The notes under the pieces are model-generated. The model was not told where the DNA came from, searched no databases, and was given only the letters and a program-made list of their open reading frames with translations. Shown here one piece after another: positions 57,487-64,000 of a DNA stretch of 64,000 bases. The stretch is from a virus. Location of the stretch: the IMG/VR virus record IMGVR_UViG_3300023443_000190, positions 1-64,000 of that record, one strand, 5' to 3'. Position 1 is the stretch's first letter, and every line of letters begins with the position of its first letter. The position numbers and the translations under genes are program-made.

Positions 57487-58079
57487 TATGAAAAACTCAA
57501 CCCCAGTCGTTTTTTGTTTCGTTTGACGGCAGCAAATCCCTTTTCTATCGAATTAGTGCCAGGTAATTGTCTGCTCAATGCCATTCTTTCCACGCCCGAG
57601 GAATCGACCCAACGCAACATTCCAGTTCCGCTACTGCCACGTTCCGACAACAACGCGCCTGGAAATACTCTTTGCCGTTTTCTTCCACCCGGCGCGATCG
57701 GAGTTAATGTCCCGCCAAACTCCATCTCATCCGCAAAAGGCAAAGCGTTCTGAAATGTAACCGTACTCGATGTCAAGGTTCCCGTAATATCGCTTTCCCC
57801 AAAGAAGTCCGCATCCCATGCCCCGTCATCGCGCGGTGCGGCATTCGACAGATTGGATGCACCTACAAAATCGAGCGACCTCGCATTGATACCGTTGATG
57901 TCAAATAACTCGACAACCTTTTCGATTCCCCCAATCCAAGTCGCCTGCATTCGACCAGGCACTTCTTTCGGAGTCGAGTCCAAAATTTCATCCATCATAA
58001 TTGCCGACGCGCGTGCGAGTGCCACAAGCCTTTCTTCGGCCAACCATTGATCGACAGATTTCTGGAACGATTCGGCCAT
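57486..58079 (-). CDS. Neck protein, HK97 gp10-like
   Basis: This 197-residue protein has a helical N-terminus (QKSVDQWLAEERLVALARA) and a beta-rich glycine-containing centre, with a basic C-terminus (KRNKKRLGL). The position and pattern suit the head-tail joining protein of gp10 type. The family match is moderate. Confidence 0.5.
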   Translation of the reverse strand: MAESFQKSVDQWLAEERLVALARASAIMMDEILDSTPKEVPGRMQATWIGGIEKVVELFDINGINARSLDFVGASNLSNAAPRDDGAWDADFFGESDITGTLTSSTVTFQNALPFADEMEFGGTLTPIAPGGRKRQRVFPGALLSERGSSGTGMLRWVDSSGVERMALSRQLPGTNSIEKGFAAVKRNKKRLGLSFS

Positions 58080-58469
58080 CTAAACTTTCCTTCCGACCAT
58101 GATGTAGACGTTATTATCGGACGAGACCATGAATGACATAAGGTCGTATGTATTACTCCCGCTAATAACTTTTGAAGTAAGAGTTGGCGGAACTTCGGGC
58201 AAATCCGATGTCCTAATTCGTATGACAATGTCGTCTGGAAGTATTGCACCGCCAGACTTGTTAATCATGCTTTCGGTTACAGGGCCAATCAATACCCCAG
58301 GATCGTCGTCGGAATCGGCTCCTATCGTCGTATCCGTATTTGTAGGCGTATCGACTCCAGTACCTCGATCTGTCGAATGCGACACTTCCCGATACGTTAC
58401 AGATTCACCAAAGAATCGAAACGCAGGGTCTCGCATTAACTTTCTTGAGGCTTGGGTTAATTGCGCCAT
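58080..58469 (-). CDS. Head-tail stopper-like protein
   Basis: This 129-residue protein has a short helical start (LTQASRKLMRDPAFRF) and a beta-barrel-like body ending in YIMVGRKV, the layout of small head-tail stoppers. It overlaps none and is next to the lysine-rich peptide gene. The assignment is based on order. Confidence 0.5.
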   Translation of the reverse strand: MAQLTQASRKLMRDPAFRFFGESVTYREVSHSTDRGTGVDTPTNTDTTIGADSDDDPGVLIGPVTESMINKSGGAILPDDIVIRIRTSDLPEVPPTLTSKVISGSNTYDLMSFMVSSDNNVYIMVGRKV

Positions 58470-58471
58470 TA

Positions 58472-58537
58472 TTATTTCTTCTTCTTACGCTTTTTCTTTT
58501 TACGTTTTGGTTTAATCAATCCGCCATGTTTAGCCAT
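58472..58537 (-). CDS. 21-residue lysine/arginine-rich peptide
   Basis: A 21-codon frame has AGGAGTTGAC perfectly spaced before the ATG. It reads MAKHGGLIKPK followed by a run of Lys and Arg; about 12 of its last 13 residues are basic. Such tiny basic peptides are found in phage head regions and may bind DNA or capsid. Confidence rests on the strong ribosome site. Confidence 0.5.
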   Translation of the reverse strand: MAKHGGLIKPKRKKKKRKKKK

Positions 58538-58545
58538 GTCAACTC

Positions 58546-58818
58546 CTATAAATCAGGGTCATCGTACAATGAAGTACCTTCAAAGGGTAAATCCCTCAAC
58601 GCATCCTCGTATGTTTTCTTCGCACTTAACAAAGCCGCCAGAAGCGGTGCCGTATCTTTTTTATGACCGCCCGCACCGAATTCTGCAAAATGGACTGACT
58701 CGAAGCGATTTGCGGCGATATTGTAGATTGCCAGATTGATCTTTTCGATAATCGCATTCAGTTGAACTTCCGTAAGTTCGTCTGCGCTAATTCCTGCGAA
58801 ACTCGTAATGTCTGCCAT
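58546..58818 (-). CDS. Head-tail connector-region protein
   Basis: This 90-residue protein is helical (ELTEVQLNAIIEKINLAIYN) with an acidic end. GGAGGTATTTG in the end of the upstream frame gives the ribosome site. The start overlaps that stop (TGATG). It may be the adaptor in the connector series. Confidence 0.55.
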   Translation of the reverse strand: MADITSFAGISADELTEVQLNAIIEKINLAIYNIAANRFESVHFAEFGAGGHKKDTAPLLAALLSAKKTYEDALRDLPFEGTSLYDDPDL

Positions 58819-59054
58819 CAAATACCTCCAAACCCGATCTCATATTCCTCTGCCATTCTTATCTGACTGTAGGTCATCAGTCTGACTTTTTTTTCGTCGT
58901 CCAAATCCCAGAACTTATCTTCGTCTTCAAAGGAAAGGCCAAACCTTTCTAGGATTCTGTAACAGTGGTAGACTTCGGTGTGAACTCTTCGTTGTCCGAT
59001 GCTGTTTTCGAGAATGCTTCCCCCGCCCTTTCCTGATGAGAAGGGGTCTGACAA
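58818..59054 (-). other. -1 frame extension of the chaperone gene
   Basis: This 78-codon open frame has no ATG or GTG early and no ribosome site; its first possible codon is a TTG next to a run of six T. It contains FWDLDDEKKVRLMTYSQIRM-type features that resemble the C-terminal segment of gpG-T-type chaperones. It overlaps the end of the frame at 59596 and would be reached by a -1 slip, giving a ~259-residue fusion. Confidence 0.6.
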
Positions 59055-59596
59055 AAAACCGCTGCCAGATCGTCGGAATCGACAATCAATGTCAACTCTT
59101 CAGAACGATTCAGAATGTGGGCAACTTCCTCTTCGGTGAATTCAAAGGCTTCGATTTCTTTCAGCAGACCTGAAGCGATCTCGTCATTTTCTTCTTTAGT
59201 CTTTTTCGAGACTGGACGATTCTCATCAAACTCTACATTCACGTCGTTGCGAAGTGCATCCCTCACCCGTAAGGCGTCTATCCTTCTGTTGTATTTTATG
59301 GCCGCCTTCCTGTAGTCGGCATCGTCTTCGTCATCGACGATCTTTGGTTCCCTTGTCAGAGGATCGACGACAATCTTTCCGCCAGCATCTTTCAGAGGAA
59401 TCTTTGGGATTACAGGTCTGTCGAAGCAACTGTCGATGGTGTGATAGAAGCCAATTCTTAGCGGCGAGACGACCAGTTCCAACTTTTGATATGTCGTCAA
59501 TTCATTGGACTCACTGTCTACATTGTTTGAGTCAGCCCGATAAATCGTAATCAGCGACTTACTGACCGTCAGCTTTTCTGTACCGTTGACTTTCAT
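58949..59596 (-). CDS. Tail assembly chaperone-like protein
   Basis: This 215-residue acidic protein (FTEEEVAHILNRSEEL near residue 155) overlaps the downstream frame by 106 bases. The combined arrangement and pattern match tail-assembly chaperone pairs with a -1 frameshift. Its location between capsid and connectors, not before the tape measure, is unusual. GGGGGAAAC precedes the ATG. Confidence 0.55.
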   Translation of the reverse strand: MKVNGTEKLTVSKSLITIYRADSNNVDSESNELTTYQKLELVVSPLRIGFYHTIDSCFDRPVIPKIPLKDAGGKIVVDPLTREPKIVDDEDDADYRKAAIKYNRRIDALRVRDALRNDVNVEFDENRPVSKKTKEENDEIASGLLKEIEAFEFTEEEVAHILNRSEELTLIVDSDDLAAVFCQTPSHQERAGEAFSKTASDNEEFTPKSTTVTES

Positions 59597-59613
59597 GTTT
59601 CCCCCATGTTAAG

Positions 59614-59650
59614 AAAAAACGCCCCAGCCGAAATGACTGAGGCGGGCTGG
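59614..59650 (-). terminator. Terminator after the capsid gene
   Basis: On the minus strand CCAGCC (59650-59645) pairs with GGCTGG (59629-59624), followed by GGCG and TTTTTT. It lies about 30 bases after the capsid gene, the usual place for transcript attenuation of this abundant product. Confidence 0.6.
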
Positions 59651-59675
59651 TTAAGTATGAGTAGTGTACAATATA

Positions 59676-60965
59676 TCAATTCCCATCGATTTTCGTAAAC
59701 CAAATACTGTCGGTGGCACTGATGCCGCCGTAGTATCGAACCTTGACCCTGAAGACTGTATCCCGCTCGAATGCCGATTCGCTGTCCGCATTTTGAACGA
59801 AGGTCTGAACCGGCAAAATCTCAGTCCAGATGAATTGTCGATTCGGTTGACCGTAGTACCAGTCGTTGACGTTCTCACCGCCTTCAGCATCAATAAAGGG
59901 TGAACTTAAAACGGCATTGATCAAATCAGGAGTTGGGAACATCGACCTGTTGGTTCCGGCATTGGCCTGATTATCGACGACCTGGGAAGTCGTGCTGCGT
60001 TGGACGTTGTTGCCTGTTGCTCTCAAGGCTTCAGGGACCAAAAGAAGGTTATTGCCATTCAGGCCGGCAATAGGTAATTGTGTCCCGTCAATCCTATCGT
60101 CTTTTGGAGCGACGGCTCGATATTCTCTTGCCGTATCGACATCCGTGAAATCGACCAAGGGCACAGCCGCATTGAAAGTGGCATCAGTCGTGTTGCCGAC
60201 TCCGATGAAGTTTTTGTTCGTGCCAACGGTATCGTAAAGAACTTCTCCCGTTCCAGACGGCCTGAAGACGGGATCGGTAGCCGAATCCGCATCGATCACA
60301 CCGCGAACGATCACTCTCTCCCGTTCCTGACGAGTCCAGAAACCAAGAGTTCTCGCCCGACGTGCCACTTCACCCGTCTGATCAAAGATAAACAATTCTT
60401 CGTTCAGCGAAAGAATACGACCCTTTTTTGTCTCTTTCGTGGTGACGAATTTCTCTTCAAATCCGCTTTCTTCGTAAGGGAAGCCTTCCTGAACTTCGGT
60501 CGGCCCAGCCAGGCTGGTAGTTCCGGTAATCTTCTGATTTCTTAGGGTTTGACCCGGAAGAAGCTCGACCAGAAAATCGCCGATGTATCCTTCCTCTTTG
60601 TCATAACCTTCGATCACGGAACTATGAATCAGATCGCTCGTCATTTTTTTGAAGAGCGTTGTATTCACGCCTGGATTTGCTTCAGAGAACAAAGACTCGG
60701 ACATCACATGACCGGAAATCCCGTCAGCTTCCAATCCCATACTTCTTCGGAAAGACCCAGACCTATCTCTGGAATCCATCACACCCAATTCGAGTGCAAG
60801 ATTGTGGAGTGAAAAGTTCTCCAAGTGGAGGCCTTCACCGCCCTCGTCTTTTGGCGTGATGAGATGATCGATATACCCGATCACTTTTCTGGCACCTTCG
60901 CCCTTATTTTTCGACTCCCGAAACAGGTTGCCAACCACTTCGGAATTAACTGTTCGATGACGCAT
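59676..60965 (-). CDS. Major capsid protein
   Basis: This 429-residue protein has a mixed alpha/beta pattern in which an N-terminal segment (EGARKVIGYIDHLI) is followed by a large body with a VPEALRAT-like helix and a final FRVKVRYYGG strand, as in HK97-fold capsid proteins of the Mu gpT kind. AAGGAGCTAAT precedes the ATG. The protease-scaffold gene lies two genes upstream. No direct motif proves it, so position counts most. Confidence 0.75.
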   Translation of the reverse strand: MRHRTVNSEVVGNLFRESKNKGEGARKVIGYIDHLITPKDEGGEGLHLENFSLHNLALELGVMDSRDRSGSFRRSMGLEADGISGHVMSESLFSEANPGVNTTLFKKMTSDLIHSSVIEGYDKEEGYIGDFLVELLPGQTLRNQKITGTTSLAGPTEVQEGFPYEESGFEEKFVTTKETKKGRILSLNEELFIFDQTGEVARRARTLGFWTRQERERVIVRGVIDADSATDPVFRPSGTGEVLYDTVGTNKNFIGVGNTTDATFNAAVPLVDFTDVDTAREYRAVAPKDDRIDGTQLPIAGLNGNNLLLVPEALRATGNNVQRSTTSQVVDNQANAGTNRSMFPTPDLINAVLSSPFIDAEGGENVNDWYYGQPNRQFIWTEILPVQTFVQNADSESAFERDTVFRVKVRYYGGISATDSIWFTKIDGN

Positions 60966-60977
60966 ATTAGCTCCTTA

Positions 60978-61472
60978 TTAACCGACTTGGTTGTTGGCGT
61001 TGTTGTTCGCAAGGGCGAGTGCCGATGCAAATTGCATTCTGAGTTTTGTAACAGCCGCCGCAGCAAATTCTGTGCAACGAGCGATTGACGATGTTGCAAT
61101 AGCCGATTCCAACACCTGATTTAACAGCGTGTCGTCTGGATCGGTACCTTCGTCTGGGCCGAACGGGTCGCCGACTTGAGGCGTGACCGATGCCACGGTG
61201 AATTCATAAATCGAGACCCCAGACACGTCGATTGTGATATCGTCGTCGTCTGTGATGGAAGATGCCTCGTAAGCGATTCCAGCAAACACTGCCGCAAATA
61301 AACCTTGCGTTGTTGCCAGATCGGTATCGTGATCGAACGTGTTGGCGGGACGGACGCGATTGTTCGTATTGTCGAACCACATCATGTCGCCTGTTTCGAT
61401 CAGATCGGTCGAAAGGACGTCGAATTTCCGAAGATCCATCTGACCGGAACGGAAGTTTTGGGCGTTCGCCAT
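60978..61472 (-). CDS. Head decoration-like protein
   Basis: This 164-residue protein (FRSGQMDLRKFDVLSTDLIE, then beta strands and an alanine-rich C-terminus) lies directly before the capsid gene. Similar small proteins at this place decorate or stabilise capsids. AAGGAGAAGAT precedes the ATG. Confidence 0.6.
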   Translation of the reverse strand: MANAQNFRSGQMDLRKFDVLSTDLIETGDMMWFDNTNNRVRPANTFDHDTDLATTQGLFAAVFAGIAYEASSITDDDDITIDVSGVSIYEFTVASVTPQVGDPFGPDEGTDPDDTLLNQVLESAIATSSIARCTEFAAAAVTKLRMQFASALALANNNANNQVG

Positions 61473-61481
61473 ATCTTCTCC

Positions 61482-62450
61482 TTAAACGTAAATGTTGTTG
61501 TTTTTTGCGAATTCTTTGGGATCGAACGCCTTGGATGTCGATTGCCGTTCGGTGATAAACGGCCCAGAAGAAACCTTTTCCATAATCGCCTTGCGGTCTT
61601 CGATCAACAAAGCTCGTTCTTCGGGAGTCTCTTTTTCCTGAAGCTGCTTCATAAATGTTTCTGTCAGGAGGGTTTCGTCTGTCAGTTCCGCCTTTTCCAG
61701 TTCTTCCTGAATGGTTTTCGCGCGTTCGGACAGGGTTGCCTGTACCTCGAATTCGTCGAGTTTGACCTGAGTTTCTTTGAGCGTCTCTTCCAGTTTGGTA
61801 TGAGACTCTTTCAAAGTGTCAAACTCTTCCGACTTATCGTTGAGTTTGACGGCCATCTCTTTGATTTCGTTTTGATGAGATTGGCTTGCCGTTTCGATTT
61901 TGGTTTGCAGGTCTTTGTTCTGTTCCTGAAGAACTTCGACTGCTTTGTCGGACATATCGGACATATCAGTTTCCTGTTCTGAAAAGTTCGTTGTGGTTGC
62001 CCCGCCGGTGACGACGTCAACCGACAATACTTCCTGAATGGATTCGACGATGGTTCTGCTTCTGTTTCGTTTCCCCGAGATCACCTGAGACATACAGACG
62101 TTGGGAGGATGGACTCTGGCAAGCTCCATGAAGAATCGTCCAGAATCCGTATCCAGAACCGAAATATCTCCCATCATTCTTTTGTTAATGTTGTTCCATC
62201 GTGGATTTTGGACATGACCGACCAGATCGCGAACACTTCTTTCTCTTAGCTTGCTCATCTGGTGATCGATGAAGACAGATGCACCCTCGTAAAGATTGAT
62301 GGCGTTTTCGTAAGCCTTCTCCGCATATTCGTAGCCGTTCTTAGACTTGATTCCAGAAAGAGCGACATTACGAACAAACTTTGGCTTATCTTCTTCAGAT
62401 TCGACAACTGCCTCAGACAGAATATCGGTGACCGTGTCCTCTAATCTCAT
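61482..62450 (-). CDS. Prohead protease fused to scaffold
   Basis: This 322-residue protein has an N-terminal half (ASVFIDHQMSKLRERSVRD, GDISVLDTD) with His and later Ser (PPNVCMSQVISG) of the phage prohead serine-protease type. From residue ~165 there is a long glutamate-rich coiled coil typical of scaffold. A fused protease-scaffold is known in other phages. The start has no clear ribosome site. Confidence 0.65.
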   Translation of the reverse strand: MRLEDTVTDILSEAVVESEEDKPKFVRNVALSGIKSKNGYEYAEKAYENAINLYEGASVFIDHQMSKLRERSVRDLVGHVQNPRWNNINKRMMGDISVLDTDSGRFFMELARVHPPNVCMSQVISGKRNRSRTIVESIQEVLSVDVVTGGATTTNFSEQETDMSDMSDKAVEVLQEQNKDLQTKIETASQSHQNEIKEMAVKLNDKSEEFDTLKESHTKLEETLKETQVKLDEFEVQATLSERAKTIQEELEKAELTDETLLTETFMKQLQEKETPEERALLIEDRKAIMEKVSSGPFITERQSTSKAFDPKEFAKNNNIYV

Positions 62451-62518
62451 AAGCGAGAGATTACATACAGCAATCAGAGCGTCAATCCTGATGATTTACG
62501 AATACCAGTGACTTGTAT

Positions 62519-62962
62519 TTAGAGTGTGACTGTTTCGGGGCTATCTGTAGCACTTATCACACCAACATCTTCCCCTGCCACAAACCGAACCAGCTTTCTA
62601 ACAACGTCATCGACAGCGTTTTGATCTCTCAGGCACAGAGTATAAAATAGGAATGTTCCTACCTTTTCAGGTATAGGTCGGATCTCTTTGTAAATCCCAG
62701 TTGGCGTCTTTACATTTAGGTTGATGGCCTGATTCATCCGATCCATATGATTCGGATACTTTTGGACTAGATGATCGAGGCATTTCCCTAATCCTTGAGC
62801 CAGTTCAAATCTTTTCTGAATCGGCTGCTCCAACACGGCAATGGAAGTGATGGCTTGCTCGATGTCCAAACACAACATAGCCCATTTTTTGACTCGCTTT
62901 GCCTCTCTGATGGATCGTGCGGGATCGATGATGTGGTATTTGACAATTGCGATTTCAGACAA
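62519..62962 (-). CDS. Hypothetical head-region protein
   Basis: This 147-residue helical protein (DIEQAITSIAVLEQPIQKRF) has a TTG start overlapping the MuF-like stop by eight bases. No family is assigned. It lies between the MuF-like protein and the protease-scaffold. Confidence 0.5.
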   Translation of the reverse strand: MSEIAIVKYHIIDPARSIREAKRVKKWAMLCLDIEQAITSIAVLEQPIQKRFELAQGLGKCLDHLVQKYPNHMDRMNQAINLNVKTPTGIYKEIRPIPEKVGTFLFYTLCLRDQNAVDDVVRKLVRFVAGEDVGVISATDSPETVTL

Positions 62963-63983
62963 GATTCTCGTTCCTTTTAATGCTGACCGGAATGCGATTG
63001 CGAACTGTGACGAAATTCCCTAGCTTAAATTTACCAGATCGCCACAACTTAGCTTTTTGATCGCCTAATACCCTGTCTTGAACCGAAACCGATTGGCCTT
63101 TCAGCCAAGACGGGAATGTTTGAATCTGAGCGCGTCCGCCTAACAGTTTCGATCCTACCCTGACTGGAATCGCCGTGCAACGACAATCCAAATGTAAAGG
63201 TATTGGAGGAATGGTCGATTCCCCGTTTTTCAGGCGGAAGATTTTTCCGTCAAGTCCGGCACATCGAATACACGTTCTGGCGTCGAGGATCGCCGACCAC
63301 ATTTCTGCCGCAAAGAACTGCGAATTCTTTTCAACCGTCTTTGTGATAATGGAATTCTTAATCCGGTTGAGTTGAGTCCTGGCAAGCCTCTTTGTCGTGT
63401 CCACCGATGCCCTGATTTGCCTTGATACCAATGTGCTTCTGATTTCCTGACTGGCTGCTCTGCGAATCTTTGTGTCAGTATCCTCAAAAACATCTGGGTC
63501 TCCCGATAAGGTTAGTGCGATGGCCTGATTAAGCCTTTGTGCCAGAAAGAACCTTTGTCTGAGTTCATAAGTCGCCCATTGTTCCTGCATCGTCTGGTTG
63601 CCTATCAGTAATATCGAGAGAATAAAGATCGTCTCTCTGTCTGTTAAACCGACAACCTCTTCGTCCTCGACTTCAACGTCTTCGTCTGGAAACAGGAAAT
63701 CGAACAGTCCTTCAAATTGTTCCAGCAAAGGCTTTTGGTTGATTAGATCGGTGTAGTTGTTTTTGGCATCGATCGACAGCGGCCTGTAGGATTCCAGAAT
63801 GTCGTTTCCAAGCACATTCAATTCTCTGGCGTAAGCATTGGCCAGACTGTTCACATACGCGCGCGTGCTGACGGAGATTGCATCGTTGGCCAGTCCAACC
63901 AAGTCATTCGTAATGCGACGAAAAGCAATGTCGATATCTCTTTCATACAACTCTTCGGCTTCGGCAAACTCGATAGCGAACAT
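62955..63983 (-). CDS. MuF-like minor head protein, start uncertain
   Basis: This 342-residue protein is helical in its first 200 residues, and near residue 235 has LDARTCIRCAGLDGKIF, followed by PLHLDCRCTAIPV, the Cys/His pattern of the Mu gpF C-terminal domain. The frame is open to the window edge, so the true start may lie outside; ATG 63983 is the first in view. It likely sits inside the capsid near the portal. Confidence 0.7.
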   Translation of the reverse strand: MFAIEFAEAEELYERDIDIAFRRITNDLVGLANDAISVSTRAYVNSLANAYARELNVLGNDILESYRPLSIDAKNNYTDLINQKPLLEQFEGLFDFLFPDEDVEVEDEEVVGLTDRETIFILSILLIGNQTMQEQWATYELRQRFFLAQRLNQAIALTLSGDPDVFEDTDTKIRRAASQEIRSTLVSRQIRASVDTTKRLARTQLNRIKNSIITKTVEKNSQFFAAEMWSAILDARTCIRCAGLDGKIFRLKNGESTIPPIPLHLDCRCTAIPVRVGSKLLGGRAQIQTFPSWLKGQSVSVQDRVLGDQKAKLWRSGKFKLGNFVTVRNRIPVSIKRNENLV

Positions 63984-64000
63984 TGTTGTGGCGTCGAACA

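Noticed and set aside
1-64000. tRNA genes
   Set aside because: No GTTCRAN T-arm with matching acceptor stem was noticed; a tRNA search program is needed to be sure.

Overview
The window looks like part of a tailed double-stranded DNA phage or prophage (Caudoviricetes, probably siphovirus-like). A major capsid protein, a prohead protease, head-tail connectors, a tail tube, a tape-measure protein of about 1,030 residues and tail-fibre genes are all present, and most genes are packed with ATGA, TAATG or GTGA overlaps. The terminase and portal must lie beyond the right edge. Shine-Dalgarno sites are strong, the three best promoters read as sigma70 type, and several lipoprotein or Sec signals point to a Gram-negative host. 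The host cannot be named from the sequence; a planctomycete or other aquatic bacterium is only a guess.

Layout. (1) 0.4-8.0 kb, plus strand: about 20 mostly tiny genes, many with zinc-binding cysteines, plus a serine recombinase and a decayed copy of its C-terminal half. Almost every gene in 2.0-8.0 kb is preceded by one or two copies of a degenerate ~20-nt element, and a second motif sits at a few starts. (2) 8.0-19.4 kb, minus strand: an HNH/AP2-like endonuclease, small membrane proteins, a secreted trypsin-like protease, and tail-fibre or adhesin genes with LamG domains. (3) 19.4-33.5 kb, minus strand: small accessory genes, then a replication and recombination block (SF2 helicase, SSB, HNH and Hjc-like nucleases, ParB-like protein, Rad52/Sak3-like annealing protein, RecE-like exonuclease). 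The last part appears to run from a promoter at 33.45 kb to a terminator at 28.9 kb, followed by a gene-free, hairpin-rich 0.5 kb. (4) 33.5-47.2 kb, mostly minus: about twenty genes of glycosyltransferase, Maf/DUF115-like, methyltransferase, cupin and 2-oxoglutarate oxygenase type. (5) 47.2-52.5 kb: a tail protein with a ~200-residue serine-rich tail, another tail gene and the tape measure. (6) 52.5-56.4 kb: an islet with plus-strand genes, structured repeats, paired zinc-ribbon genes and an IS1-type transposase. (7) 56.5-64 kb, minus: tail tube, connectors, a probable frameshifted chaperone pair, capsid, protease-scaffold fusion and a MuF-like protein.

Two features stand out. The serine-rich tail protein lies 19 nt upstream of a Maf-like gene and heads the sugar-modification island, which suggests a phage-encoded system that O-glycosylates its own tail. 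The repeated start-associated elements of the left arm resemble in arrangement, but not in sequence, the start-associated sequences of cluster K mycobacteriophages. Further points are a pair of hairpin elements with compensatory stem changes around 53 kb, a likely programmed frameshift at 59.05 kb, and several far-apart paralogue pairs that indicate internal duplication.
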